This document shows, piece by piece, positions 9,432 through 18,033 of a DNA stretch of 64,000 nucleotides. The position numbers and the translations under genes are program-made. The notes below the pieces were generated by a model, which was not told where the DNA came from, ran no database searches, and worked only from the letters and a program-made list of their open reading frames with translations. The stretch's first letter is position 1. Each line of letters opens with the position of its first letter. This DNA comes from Opitutus terrae PB90-1 (GTDB taxonomy: Bacteria; Verrucomicrobiota; Verrucomicrobiia; Opitutales; Opitutaceae): assembly GCF_000019965.1 (NCBI RefSeq), contig NC_010571.1:2737001-2801000 (forward strand), given 5' to 3'.

Positions 9432-12047
9432 ATGCGCTCTCCAGTCACCCTCGTCTTCCTGCTCCTGATGTCCGCCACCGCCGTCCTTGGCGCCGAGGCG
9501 GTGCCCGCAGGCTGGTTCCTCTGGCCGGCGGTCGAGCCGCAGGACGGCAGTGCGCTCGATGCGAGCGAGCTGAACGCCAGACCCGCCGGTTCGCTCGGCC
9601 GTGTCGAGGTGCGGGACGGACATTTCGTCACGGAGCAGGGCGGCGCGCTGCGATTCTGGGGCGCTAATCTCAGCAGCAACGAAAACTTCCCGGACGCCGC
9701 CACGGCGGAACGGCTCGCGCGCCGAATGGCGAAAGGCGGCATCAACATCGTGCGGCTGCATCACCTCGACAACAACTGGTCCGTGCAATCGCGCGGCAGC
9801 CTCTGGTCGCCCGACGATCCGCGGCGCATCCAGATCGATCCGCAGCAGCTCGACAAGCTGCACCGGCTCGTCGCCGAGTTGAAGCGGCAGGGGATTTACT
9901 CGAACGTAAACCTGAAGGTCTCGCGGACGTTTTCGACGGCTGACGGATTCCCGGAATCGATCGCGCAGACACCGACGTTCAACAAACGCGTCGACTACTT
10001 TCAGCGCCGGATGATCGAGCTGCAGAAAGACTACGCTCGCCAGCTGCTCGGCACGAAAAATCCCTACACCGGGCTGAGCCTGGCGGAGGACCCGGCGGTG
10101 GCGATCGTCGAGATCAACAACGAAAACTCGCTGCTCGGCCTGCGCACGCGCGACGTCGGTCGCGATCTGGAGAAGTTGCCCGAGCCGTTTCGCGGCGAGC
10201 TGACGCAGCTCTGGAATACTTGGCTGGCGAAGAGGTATCCCGGCGTCGAAGCATTGGCTGCTGCCTGGCAGCAGGGGGCCACGCCGTCCGGCAAGTCGGC
10301 GCTGACCGGCGATTCCCGCTGGCATGCCGACGCGCAGCCGGGAAATCAGGTCGATCTACTTTCGAACCCGAATGACCAATCCTCCGTGCATTTTCGGGCC
10401 GCGCTGAGCGATCGCGTGCGCTGGCGCGCGGCGGCGTACCTCGATCGATTGAACCTGACCGATCGTGCTACCTATACCGTCACCTTCGCCGCCCGCGCCG
10501 ACGCCGCACGACCGGTGCAGGTGACGCTCGGTCGCGACGAGCCCGGCTGGCGCACGGACAAGTGGCGGACCCGCGGACTCTACGCCACGATCGATTTGAA
10601 ACCGGAGTGGCAGGAGTTCCGGTTCGTGGTCAACGCGCACTCGGTGGTGGACGTCGGCTCGCGTTTCTCGGTCACTGCCGGTCATCAGCCCGGCGAGGTG
10701 TGGGTGAAAAACCTGCGGATCTATTCCGGCGCGGCGCAGATCGGGCTCCGTCCGGGACAGTCGCCGGCGGACGGCACCGTGCCGATCCCGGTCGGCGCAA
10801 CACCTGCGCAATGGGGCGACTGGCTGGCGTTCCTCGTCGACACGGAGGTCAGCTACGTGGCGGAGATGCGGCAGTATCTCCGTGACGAGCTGCACGTGCG
10901 CGTCCCGATCGTGTGCACGCAGGCCAACTACGGCGGGATCGCGGGACTGGCGCGCGAGCGCGCGTCCGAATTCATCGATGCGCACGCGTATTGGCAGCAC
11001 CCGGATTTCGGCGGCTGGAACAATGCCTACGACCTCGGCAATTTCACGATCATCAACACGCCCCAGGTTGCCGAGTTCTCGCCGCGCTGGGCCGGCGAGA
11101 TCGGCGGGATCGCGCTGCTGCGCGTGAGCGGGAAGCCTTTTAGCGTGACCGAAATCGACAACCCGGCGCCGAGCGATTTCGCCTGCGAGATGTATCCGCT
11201 GCTGGCCGGCTTCGGCAGCGTGCAGGACTGGGACGCAATTTACCCGTTCGACATCGTTGGATTGGGTGCGGAAGAAGAGGGCGGCCCCATCCGGACGTTC
11301 TTCGATCAAAATCATCATCCGGTGAAGTGGGGCTTCGCTCCGTTTGCGACGCGGTCGTTTCGTCAGCACCTGATCCCCGTGGCTCAAGCGGCGCGGGAAC
11401 TCTTCGTGCGCGCGCCGGTGTGGCAGGAAGCGGATCACGTCGACGTCGCGTGGCTGCGGGCGCAGCCGGGCGAGGATCTGGGATTTCTCACGACGCGGTT
11501 GAGCGTCAGCGAGCGACTGCTCGGCAGCGGAGAGAAGACGCATGTCGTGCGCTCGGCGGCCGGCGTCACCCCGGCTACGATGACGCAGACCCCGCGCGGA
11601 GCGGTGTTTCTTGCGCAGGCGCCACAGGCGGCCGCGATTGTCGGCTACGTGGGCGGCGGCAGCGCGGAAGCCGGGGCGCTGGCGATTGCGTCCGATGAGT
11701 TTGGGCTGAACTTCGCCGCACTGACCGCCGTGGCGCTCGACGGCCGCGCCCTGCCGGACGCGGACCGATTACTCGTCACGCTCGGCGCACGCGCGGAGAA
11801 TCAAGCCGTCAAGTGGAACGCCGTGCGCACCTCGATCGGTGAAAGCTGGGGCCACGGTCCCACCATCGCTGAGCGTGTACCGGCGACGGTGCGGCTGCGC
11901 GTCGGCGCGGGGGCGGCGCCGCGCGTGTTCGCGCTCGCGCCGGACGGGAGTCACGCGGCGGAAGTCCCGAGCGAAGTGCGCGACGGCTGGCTCAGTTTCT
12001 CCACGCGGGAGGGCCCGGCCACGCTGCACTACGAGATTGTGCGGTAA
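9432..12047 (+). CDS. Secreted cellulase-like (GH5/clan GH-A) glycoside hydrolase
   Basis: An 871-residue protein with a clear signal peptide (SPVTLVFLLLMSATAVLGAEA). Residues 60-290 read like a GH5-type barrel (LRFWGANLSSNENF, GGINIVRLHHLDNNW). AIVEINNENSLLG near 225-237 fits the general acid (NEN), and FSVTEIDNPAPS near 570 could carry the nucleophile Glu. Between them lies an insertion of about 150 residues (roughly 285-435), rich in beta-strand patterns, that looks like a carbohydrate-binding module. The C-terminal 200 residues are another beta domain. It probably acts on a plant or algal polysaccharide, but the substrate cannot be read from the sequence. It stands alone; no SusD-like or porin gene adjoins it. 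Confidence 0.8.
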   Translation: MRSPVTLVFLLLMSATAVLGAEAVPAGWFLWPAVEPQDGSALDASELNARPAGSLGRVEVRDGHFVTEQGGALRFWGANLSSNENFPDAATAERLARRMAKGGINIVRLHHLDNNWSVQSRGSLWSPDDPRRIQIDPQQLDKLHRLVAELKRQGIYSNVNLKVSRTFSTADGFPESIAQTPTFNKRVDYFQRRMIELQKDYARQLLGTKNPYTGLSLAEDPAVAIVEINNENSLLGLRTRDVGRDLEKLPEPFRGELTQLWNTWLAKRYPGVEALAAAWQQGATPSGKSALTGDSRWHADAQPGNQVDLLSNPNDQSSVHFRAALSDRVRWRAAAYLDRLNLTDRATYTVTFAARADAARPVQVTLGRDEPGWRTDKWRTRGLYATIDLKPEWQEFRFVVNAHSVVDVGSRFSVTAGHQPGEVWVKNLRIYSGAAQIGLRPGQSPADGTVPIPVGATPAQWGDWLAFLVDTEVSYVAEMRQYLRDELHVRVPIVCTQANYGGIAGLARERASEFIDAHAYWQHPDFGGWNNAYDLGNFTIINTPQVAEFSPRWAGEIGGIALLRVSGKPFSVTEIDNPAPSDFACEMYPLLAGFGSVQDWDAIYPFDIVGLGAEEEGGPIRTFFDQNHHPVKWGFAPFATRSFRQHLIPVAQAARELFVRAPVWQEADHVDVAWLRAQPGEDLGFLTTRLSVSERLLGSGEKTHVVRSAAGVTPATMTQTPRGAVFLAQAPQAAAIVGYVGGGSAEAGALAIASDEFGLNFAALTAVALDGRALPDADRLLVTLGARAENQAVKWNAVRTSIGESWGHGPTIAERVPATVRLRVGAGAAPRVFALAPDGSHAAEVPSEVRDGWLSFSTREGPATLHYEIVR

Positions 12048-12390
12048 CGCCGGTCTCCGACCGGCGCTACGGTTCCGGGCTGCGTATCAGGCCTGCGAGG
12101 CGAGGGGTGTAGCCGGGGTCGCCGACCCCGGTCCGGCCTCATACTCCTTTGCGGAAGCGATGAAGGACAGGCGACCGAAGCCACGTAAAGCGGCAGCCGG
12201 TTCGCGGTGGTTTTGATCCGGCCTCAGCGAGGCCGGCTACAGGGAGGCGCGGACGCCATGGCGCGGCGGTAGATCTCACCCTGTTGGCGATCTCGTGTAA
12301 AATCGTCGCGACGATCCGAACTGGTCTTGTATTTGCTTTTTTTCGGCCGCAAAGCCGCTAGGCTCGAAGTTGGTTTCAACCAGGAAATCC
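12047..12390. other. Gene-free stretch with three GC-rich hairpins
   Basis: This stretch holds three perfect or near-perfect hairpins: 12048-12066 (CGCCGGT/ACCGGCG, followed by CTAC), 12109-12131 (GTAGCCGGGGTC with GACCCCGG) and 12218-12240 (CCGGCCTC/GAGGCCGG followed by CTAC). All carry GTAG or CTAC beside the stem, so they belong to one repeat family. From 12300 the sequence becomes AT-richer, with a T7 run at 12338-12343, and probably holds the promoter of the gene at 12391. No consensus boxes can be assigned safely. Confidence 0.6.
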
Positions 12391-12753
12391 ATGAAAAAAA
12401 CGACCAAAGTAACCAAAGCGCTCACCCCGGCGAAAAAGACCACGAAGACCGTCCGCAAGACGAACCCCGTGCCTGCCGCTCCGGTGGCGCCCACGGCGGT
12501 TGTCACGACGATCATGGCCAACATTGACGTTGGATTCGGCAACTCGCTGTTCATCCGCGGGGAAGGCCCTGGCCTGAGCTGGGAAAAGGGCGTGCGGATG
12601 GACTGCGTGGCCGACGATCGCTGGTCCGTTGAACTCGGCGAATCGGCCCGACCGTTCGTGTTCAAGTTTCTCATCAACGACGAGGTCTGGTGCACCGGTG
12701 AGGATTTCACCATCGCCCCTGCCTCGCATGTCACCCTCGCGCCGGTTTTCTAG
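12391..12753 (+). CDS. Small protein: Lys-rich N-terminal tail plus CBM20/48-like domain
   Basis: A 120-residue protein starting at ATG 12391, with AGGA 6 bases upstream. The first 35 residues are a basic, Ala/Pro/Thr/Lys-rich tail (MKKTTKVTKALTPAKKTTK) resembling histone H1-like or HU-like tails. From about residue 45 a compact beta domain follows (IDVGFGNSLFIRGEGPGLSW, then DDRWSVEL, then FKFLINDEVWCTGEDF). Its layout resembles starch-binding/AMPK-glycogen-binding modules, where a strand with KFL and a conserved Trp closes the sheet. There is no signal peptide and no catalytic domain. I recall similar short proteins in Verrucomicrobia but no assigned role. It may bind glycogen, nucleic acid or both; that is inference. 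Confidence 0.7.
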   Translation: MKKTTKVTKALTPAKKTTKTVRKTNPVPAAPVAPTAVVTTIMANIDVGFGNSLFIRGEGPGLSWEKGVRMDCVADDRWSVELGESARPFVFKFLINDEVWCTGEDFTIAPASHVTLAPVF

Positions 12754-12792
12754 ACGAGCGACAGCAACCCGCGAGCCAGGCCGATCATGTAA

Positions 12793-12814
12793 CGGCAGGC
12801 GTCCCCGCCTGCCG
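12793..12814. repeat. GC-rich palindrome (CGGCAGGCG/CGCCTGCCG)
   Basis: The left arm CGGCAGGCG and right arm CGCCTGCCG enclose TCCC, with GTAGC just beyond. It lies between the convergent genes ending at 12753 and 12907 and is one of the hairpin repeats that recur through the window's intergenic DNA. Confidence 0.6.
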
Positions 12815-12906
12815 ACCGTAGCGCGTGGAAGCCGGCAGGCACGGAGGCCTTCCGCTATCTGCGTGAGCGCAGGAATTCGGATCAGGCGGAGGAGCTTGAA
12901 TACCGT

Positions 12907-13581
12907 CTAGCCGCGATCCGGGTTCAGCGCGAGCAGTCGGGAACGGATGAGCTCGATCGCGGCATCGCGATCCGCGAGCCGTTCGTTCTCGATCAGCTCG
13001 CAGTGCAGTCGCACGCGCGAAAACGGCAGCGGCAGGTAAAAACGATCCCAGCTTTTGAGCTGCCACGCCGAGGTAAACTCGCCGCCGATCAGCAGCACGG
13101 GCGCACCGGTGCGGCGCGGCACGATCACGGCGCCAGGCTTCAAATCGTAGCACGGACCGCGGGGCCCGTCGGGCGTGATGCCGATGTCGTGCCCCTCGCG
13201 CTGCGCCTGGACCAGCGCGGTGGCGGCCTCGCGGCCAAAATTGCTGGTCGAGCCGCGGACGGCGCGCATGCCGCCGACCATGGCGAAGAACGCGGTCAGC
13301 AACGCGCCGTCCTTGCTGGCGCTGATCAGCGCGTAGAGCGGCCGATGCGGTCGGTAGCGGCGGTGAATCTCGGACGCGAGAAACAGTCGGTTGTGCCAGA
13401 GCACGAAGGCCACTGGCACGTCGCACTTCGCGCAGTTGCGCACATCCTCCGAGGTGGTCTCGAAGCGCAGGCTCATGCCCCACAACCGCACCAGTCGGAC
13501 CAGCGGCCACAGTAGAACGCGTTTCCAGCGGCTGACCGTATGCACGGTCGGCGCCGCGGCCGGGGGAGGAGTGTCGGTCAT
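12907..13581 (-). CDS. DUF374 / LPLAT-family lysophospholipid acyltransferase-like protein
   Basis: A 224-residue protein starting at ATG 13581. It matches DUF374, a branch of the lysophospholipid acyltransferase superfamily. FVLWHNRLFLAS near residue 60 is the His-containing active-site block, SASKDGALLTAFF follows, GSTSNFGREAA precedes the donor pocket, and GITPDGPRGPCYDLKPGAV is the strongly conserved TPDGPRGP motif. Relatives act on lipid A or membrane lipid precursors at the inner membrane. The N-terminal WKRVLLWPLVRLVRLWG segment is amphipathic to hydrophobic and may anchor it. No lipid A genes adjoin it. Confidence 0.88.
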   Translation of the reverse strand: MTDTPPPAAAPTVHTVSRWKRVLLWPLVRLVRLWGMSLRFETTSEDVRNCAKCDVPVAFVLWHNRLFLASEIHRRYRPHRPLYALISASKDGALLTAFFAMVGGMRAVRGSTSNFGREAATALVQAQREGHDIGITPDGPRGPCYDLKPGAVIVPRRTGAPVLLIGGEFTSAWQLKSWDRFYLPLPFSRVRLHCELIENERLADRDAAIELIRSRLLALNPDRG

Positions 13582-13962
13582 CGCATTCAGACGCAGTGTT
13601 GTCAGCGAAACCGCGGCGCACGCCAAGCGAAGATTCGTGCGGCGATGCGCGAGAATGTGCCGTCTTCGCGTCCACGCCGCGCCCCACCGCCGGCCGGGGG
13701 TGATACCGATATTGTGTTACAGGTGTAGCATCACATCCGTCGGTGGAGCGAATCGGTTGGCGCCACGCGTTCGTGGGAGCGCGGCCGTCCTTGGCCGCAA
13801 GGGATTGAGCCAGCGGATCGAGCCCGGAGCCCGGCCGCGGCGCAGTTCACGAGCGGGAGGCCCAATGCCGCCCAACCGCGGAAGAACTTGGTGGGCGATT
13901 CGCCCGTGCCACTTGGAACCGAAGCCTTGACCGCGGCACGTATCCAGATCTCTTGCCGACGA
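13582..13962. other. Divergent intergenic region with one palindrome
   Basis: 381 bases lie between the minus-strand DUF374 gene and the plus-strand gene at 13963. The only clear structure is the hairpin GCGGCC-N5-GGCCGC at 13781-13797. Promoters for both flanking genes should lie here, but no convincing -35/-10 pair stands out. AT-rich positions around 13712-13735 are the most likely site for one. Confidence 0.4.
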
Positions 13963-14562
13963 ATGCCGCTCCGATTTCCGCCCTGTCCCACGCTTCCGGT
14001 CGCGCCGGGCGAGCTGGACTGGCGGACGCTGCATGCGTTTCGAGAGCAGCATCGCAGGGCGGAATTCTACGCGGCCTGCCTGGCCTATGCGCAATCATTG
14101 TGGACGCGGGGATTGGCCGCGCGGGCGATGCTCTGCCTCGATCGCGCGTTCAGTGCGGAGCTGCAGGGTGACGAGGCCGAGCTTCGATGGTGGCCGCTGC
14201 CGTATGCGGCGATGGCGTGGATCATCACACATACGCCCGACGGCGTGTTCATGGGCAATCCGCGGGTGCATTTCCAACACTATGCCGGCCGGGTGAACGA
14301 GCCGCGCAAAGAGCAACGCCGCTGGCGCGCGTGGGCCTGCTGGGCGCTGACGCGTAGGATCCGGCCGGATCTTCCCGCCGATCCGCGGCACGCGATCGTC
14401 GAGCCGACGGCCGCGGAGATCGAGGCCCGCCTGCGCCAGCATGGGCTTCCGGGCGAACCCGAGCTTTGGCGCGAAGTGATGGGAAGCGCGTCGACGATCG
14501 GGCCGACGCTCGGCGGGCGTGCTGCGGAGTCGGCCCCTGCCAGCGATCGGATTCGCGGCTGA
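13963..14562 (+). CDS. Conserved hypothetical protein
   Basis: A 199-residue soluble protein starting at ATG 13963, chosen because it begins the Pro-rich lead MPLRFPPCPTLPVAPGELDW; an in-frame start at 13888 has no ribosome binding site. It is rich in Trp, Arg and Ala. The core (FREQHRRAEFYAACLAYAQSL, then GLAARAMLCLDRAFSAEL) is helical and looks like a short TPR-like pair of helices, followed by WWPLPYAAMAWI and NPRVHFQHYAGRVN. No signal peptide or membrane segment is seen. I do not recognise a named family. It is followed after 47 bases by the truncated globin gene and is probably co-transcribed with it. Confidence 0.65.
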   Translation: MPLRFPPCPTLPVAPGELDWRTLHAFREQHRRAEFYAACLAYAQSLWTRGLAARAMLCLDRAFSAELQGDEAELRWWPLPYAAMAWIITHTPDGVFMGNPRVHFQHYAGRVNEPRKEQRRWRAWACWALTRRIRPDLPADPRHAIVEPTAAEIEARLRQHGLPGEPELWREVMGSASTIGPTLGGRAAESAPASDRIRG

Positions 14563-14609
14563 ATCGCGTCCCGCGGATGACTTTTGGCGAGCCTGCGCTA
14601 AGGTGCAGG

Positions 14610-15011
14610 GTGGATTTGCAGACAACAACGGACTCCCTTTTCGAGCGACTCGGCGGCCGGCCGCAGTTGATGCGGCTGCTGCGGCATTTTTACGCCGACG
14701 TGCGCCAGCACCAGGAGATCGGCCCGATCTTCGCCGCGCAAATCAGCGATTGGCCGGCGCATCTCGAGAAGATCGGGAACTTCTGGTCGAACGTCACCGG
14801 CGGTCCGATGCGCTACGATGGCCCGATGCCGCAGCGGCATTTCCCGCTCGGACTCGAACCGCGCCATTTCGAAGCGTGGCTGGATCTGTGGCGGCGTAAC
14901 TGCCGGATCTATCTGGCGCCGGGGGAGGCGGACGAGATGATCGCGGCGGCTGAAGCCATCGGCGAACGACTGCGCTGGTTGATCGGCCGCAATCAGGCGG
15001 CGGGAGCCTGA
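14610..15011 (+). CDS. Group III truncated hemoglobin
   Basis: 133 residues if translation starts at GTG 14610 (AAGG 6 bases upstream); ATG 14577 would add 11 residues. The group III features are present: LFERLGGRPQLMRLLRHFYAD, then GPIFAAQISDWPAHLEKIGNFW (helices B/E), YDGPMPQRHFPLGLEPRHFEAW and LDLWRRNC. His in RHFPLGL or PRHF is the proximal heme ligand. These globins bind oxygen and may handle nitric oxide or redox stress. The gene directly follows the unknown gene at 13963. Confidence 0.92.
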   Translation: MDLQTTTDSLFERLGGRPQLMRLLRHFYADVRQHQEIGPIFAAQISDWPAHLEKIGNFWSNVTGGPMRYDGPMPQRHFPLGLEPRHFEAWLDLWRRNCRIYLAPGEADEMIAAAEAIGERLRWLIGRNQAAGA

Positions 15012-15047
15012 GCAACGTCGGCTCGCGGCGCCGTCGCGCTCCGCCGC

Positions 15048-15079
15048 AAAAAAAGCCCGCGACGGTCCAATCGCGGGCT
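15048..15079 (-). terminator. Rho-independent terminator for the EF-hand gene
   Basis: Read on the minus strand, AGCCCGCGA (15079-15071) pairs with TCGCGGGCT (15062-15054), with an 8-base loop, and is followed at once by a T7 run (15054-15048). It lies about 140 bases past the stop of the minus-strand EF-hand gene. The convergent globin gene ends at 15011. Confidence 0.85.
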
Positions 15080-15215
15080 GAACTGATCACCTTCGGAACG
15101 TCGCGCCCGAATCCGCCTGCGGCGTGACCGCGTCGGTCGCGACGCGGCCCGTATGGCGAACCGTGCGGCTACGAAGCAGCTAGGTGAAGACGCATGCTAC
15201 TTCGGCTCAATCGCG

Positions 15216-15647
15216 TTAGTGCTTTTTCTTCATTTCGTGGCCGCTCTCGAGCTCGTCTTTGCTCAGCGACCCATCCTGGTTCGTGTCCATCTTGGCGAAC
15301 ACCGCTTCGACATGCGCGTTGTGTTCCGCCGTCGTTACCTGGCCGTCGGCGTTTTGGTCCATCAGCTTCAGTTGGCTACTGGCCGACATGTCGTCACGGT
15401 GCTTGTCACCGTGGGTGCTGGATTTCTTGGTCTCCAGTTCCGCGGCGGTGATGACGCCGTCGCGGTTGGCGTCCATGGTCGCGAATTTCTGGTTCGCGCC
15501 GGCGAGAAATTCCGAGCGCGAGATCTGGCCGTCGCCATTCGTGTCCATCTTGGCGAACTTCTGGCTCGCGTCACCGGCGAAGGCGAGCGGGAGCGCGAAC
15601 AGGGAAAACACGCCGGCCAGAACCTTTGAATGCAGGGAGGATTTCAT
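15216..15647 (-). CDS. Secreted EF-hand calcium-binding protein
   Basis: A 143-residue protein with a signal peptide (SKVLAGVFSLFALPLAFAGD). Four canonical EF-hand loops are visible: DTNGDGQISRSE, DANRDGVITAAE, DQNADGQVTTAE and DTNQDGSLSKDE. Each has Asp at positions 1, 3 (or Asn) and 5, and Glu at 12, so all four should bind Ca2+. A His/Lys-rich linker separates loops 2 and 3, and the protein ends in HEMKKKH. It is probably a periplasmic calcium buffer or adaptor. A strong terminator lies downstream at 15048-15079. Confidence 0.92.
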   Translation of the reverse strand: MKSSLHSKVLAGVFSLFALPLAFAGDASQKFAKMDTNGDGQISRSEFLAGANQKFATMDANRDGVITAAELETKKSSTHGDKHRDDMSASSQLKLMDQNADGQVTTAEHNAHVEAVFAKMDTNQDGSLSKDELESGHEMKKKH

Positions 15648-15848
15648 GGTTTAGTGGGTTCGGGGATTGCGGTTGCAGCGGCCCGCGAAGGTCGCTGCCG
15701 AAGCTTACGCGCGACGCGCGCCGGCGCTACGGGCCCGCCGCCGGGTGCGGCTATCGGAGCCCGGCCTGATCACGCGTGTCATCATCCAGTGCGTGGGCGC
15801 GTCCACCCGCGGTCGCGTGGGGCCGGGGCGGCGAAACTGCACGCGGGA

Positions 15849-15901
15849 CATGACTCAAAAATCGCACGAAACGGGCTTGTTGGATCCGCGCGTGAGTCAT
15901 G
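15849..15901. promoter_or_regulatory. 9-bp inverted repeat upstream of the sugar-acid operon
   Basis: CATGACTCA at 15849-15857 is mirrored exactly by TGAGTCATG at 15893-15901, with 35 bases between. It sits 11 bases before the aldo/keto reductase start at 15912, the first gene of the operon. The arms could be two operator half-sites bound by a dimeric or tetrameric regulator, or the stem of a leader hairpin. No regulator gene lies beside it. Confidence 0.45.
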
Positions 15902-15911
15902 AACTTGAGCC

Positions 15912-16940
15912 ATGAGCTACGTCCCTGCGGAGAACCGTTACGCTGCGATGACTTACCGGACCTGCGGACGAAGCGGGCTGAAGTTGCCGGCGATCTCGCT
16001 GGGGTTGTGGCACAATTTCGGCGGCGTGACGCCGCTGGAAAACGCGCGGGCGATGTGCCGGCGTGCGTTCGACTTGGGCATCACCCATTTCGACTTGGCC
16101 AACAACTACGGGCCGCCGCCGGGCTCGGCGGAGCAGAATTTCGGCGAGATCTTGCGCACCGACTTTGCCGGTTTGCGCGACGAGTTGGTGATCTCCACCA
16201 AGGCCGGCTATCTCATGTGGCCGGGACCGTATGGCGAGTGGGGCAGTCGGAAATATCTGCTCGCGAGCCTCGACCAGAGTCTCAAGCGCATGGGGCTCGA
16301 TTATGTCGACATCTTTTACTCCCACCGCGTCGATCCGAACACCCCGCTGGAGGAAACGATGGGCGCGCTCGATCAGGTGCTGCGTTCCGGGAAGGCGCTG
16401 TATGTTGGCATCTCTTCCTACAACAGCCAGCGCACGAAGGAGGCGGCGGCGTTGCTGCGCGAATTCGGCCAGCGCTGCCTGATTCACCAGCCGAGCTATT
16501 CGCTGCTGAACCGCTGGGTGGAGCGCGACGGGCTGCTCGACACGCTGGACGCGGAGGGGATCGGCTGCATCGCTTTTTCGCCGCTCGCGCAGGGCATGCT
16601 GACCGACAAGTATCTCGCCGGCCAGCCGGCGGACAGCCGGGTGAAAGCGAACACCACGCTCCGACCGGCGTTCCTGACCGAGGAGAATCTCGCGCGGATT
16701 CGCGCGTTGAACCAGCTCGCTCGCGAACGCGGCCAGACGCTCGCCCAGATGGCGATCGCCTGGGTGCTCAAGGACCGGCGGGTGACGAGCGCGTTGATCG
16801 GTGCCAGCAAACTGGCGCAGATCGACGACTGTGTGGCCGCGCTGAAGAATACGACGTTTTCGGCCGAGGAGCTCGCCCGGATCGACCAGCACGCGCAGGA
16901 AGGAAACATCAACCTCTGGGCGGCCTCGAGCGCGGCGTAG
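15912..16940 (+). CDS. mgrA: Aldo/keto reductase (L-glyceraldehyde 3-phosphate reductase type)
   Basis: A 342-residue cytoplasmic NADPH-dependent reductase of the YghZ/Gpr subfamily. The barrel starts with YRTCGRSGLKLPAISLGLWH. The catalytic tetrad is in place: Asp and Tyr in THFDLANNYGPPPGSAE, Lys in VISTKAGY and His in DIFYSHRVD. The C-terminal cofactor region VTSALIGASKLAQIDD is typical. YghZ reduces L-glyceraldehyde 3-phosphate and methylglyoxal. Here it is the first gene of a run that continues with pdxA2, a DUF1537 kinase and a KdgT permease, so its physiological substrate may be a small sugar or sugar acid of that pathway. Confidence 0.9.
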   Translation: MSYVPAENRYAAMTYRTCGRSGLKLPAISLGLWHNFGGVTPLENARAMCRRAFDLGITHFDLANNYGPPPGSAEQNFGEILRTDFAGLRDELVISTKAGYLMWPGPYGEWGSRKYLLASLDQSLKRMGLDYVDIFYSHRVDPNTPLEETMGALDQVLRSGKALYVGISSYNSQRTKEAAALLREFGQRCLIHQPSYSLLNRWVERDGLLDTLDAEGIGCIAFSPLAQGMLTDKYLAGQPADSRVKANTTLRPAFLTEENLARIRALNQLARERGQTLAQMAIAWVLKDRRVTSALIGASKLAQIDDCVAALKNTTFSAEELARIDQHAQEGNINLWAASSAA

Positions 16941-16970
16941 CGCATGCGTCACCACCGCCACCCCCAGCCC

Positions 16971-17996
16971 ATGACGAAATCCGCGCTGCCCCGCATCGCC
17001 GTCACGATGGGCGATCCGGCCGGAATCGGCCCCGAGACGTGTCTGCGGCTGCTGAACAATCCCGAGCTCGCGCAGGTGGGCGTCCCCGTGGTGTTCGGTG
17101 ATGTCGGCGTGCTCCGGCGCGTGTCGGCGCTGTTGGGAATCCCATTCTACGCACCGATCCTCAAGCCGGATACGTGGACGCAGGGGTTTGCGGAGGTGAT
17201 CCAGCCGAGCGTGCTGGATCTGGGCCTGCTCGCGGCCGACGACGTCGTGCCCGGCCGGGTTGACGCGCGCTGCGGCGAAGCGGCGTTTCGCAGCGTGATC
17301 GCCGCGATCGAAGCGGCACTGGCCGGGCAGGTCGACGCCGTGGCCACGGCACCGCTCAACAAGGAGGCGATGCATCTCGCCGGGCACAACTACCCCGGCC
17401 ACACGGAGATTTTCGCGGAGCGGATGCGCGCAGCACGCTCGTGCATGATGCTCACGTCGCCGGAGCTGACGTGCAGCTTCGTCACCGTGCACGTCGGCTA
17501 CGGTGAGGTGCCGGCGCTGCTCAACGTCCCGCGCATCGTCGACGTGATCGAGCTGACCGCCGAGGCCATGCAGCGGATCCGCGGGCGCGCGCCAAGGCTC
17601 GCGGTGTGCGGGCTCAATCCGCACGCCGGCGAACACGGCTTGTTCGGCCAGCGGGAGGAGGAGCGTTTCATCGCGCCCGCCATCGCGGCCGCGCGGAGCA
17701 AGGGCATCGAGGTGATCGGGCCGTTGCCGCCCGACACGGCCTTCCTCGCCAGCCGGCGGAAGCAGACGGACGCGTTCGTCTGCATGTATCACGACCAAGG
17801 GCACATTCCCCTGAAAGCGCTGGCGTTCGACTCGGCGATTAACACGACGCTCGGTCTGCCGGTGATCCGCACCAGCGTGGATCACGGCACGGCGTTCGAC
17901 ATCGCGTGGCAGGGGCGGGCGAATCCGAACAGCTTGTTCGAAGCGGTGCGATTGGCGGCCAAGCTCAGCGCAAAAGAACCGGCAACTCACCGATGA
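16971..17996 (+). CDS. pdxA2: PdxA family 4-phosphate dehydrogenase, probably PdxA2 of sugar-acid catabolism
   Basis: About 341 residues from ATG 16971 (ATG 16944 is in frame, 9 codons earlier). PdxA hallmarks: RIAVTMGDPAGIGPE, ATAPLNKEAMHLAGHNYPGH with a metal-ligand His, VCGLNPHAGEHGLFG, and CMYHDQGHIPLKAL with the second metal His, then TSVDHGTAFDIAW. True PdxA oxidises 4-phospho-hydroxythreonine in vitamin B6 synthesis. PdxA2 paralogues oxidise D-threonate or D-erythronate 4-phosphate to a keto acid that loses CO2 to give dihydroxyacetone phosphate. The adjacent DUF1537 kinase is the known partner of PdxA2, so the catabolic role is favoured; the assignment rests on context. Its stop overlaps a small ATG. 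Confidence 0.88.
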   Translation: MTKSALPRIAVTMGDPAGIGPETCLRLLNNPELAQVGVPVVFGDVGVLRRVSALLGIPFYAPILKPDTWTQGFAEVIQPSVLDLGLLAADDVVPGRVDARCGEAAFRSVIAAIEAALAGQVDAVATAPLNKEAMHLAGHNYPGHTEIFAERMRAARSCMMLTSPELTCSFVTVHVGYGEVPALLNVPRIVDVIELTAEAMQRIRGRAPRLAVCGLNPHAGEHGLFGQREEERFIAPAIAAARSKGIEVIGPLPPDTAFLASRRKQTDAFVCMYHDQGHIPLKALAFDSAINTTLGLPVIRTSVDHGTAFDIAWQGRANPNSLFEAVRLAAKLSAKEPATHR

Positions 17997-18033
17997 AGGC
18001 AAAGCGCTCCCGCGGCACGGCGCGGCTCTCGGT

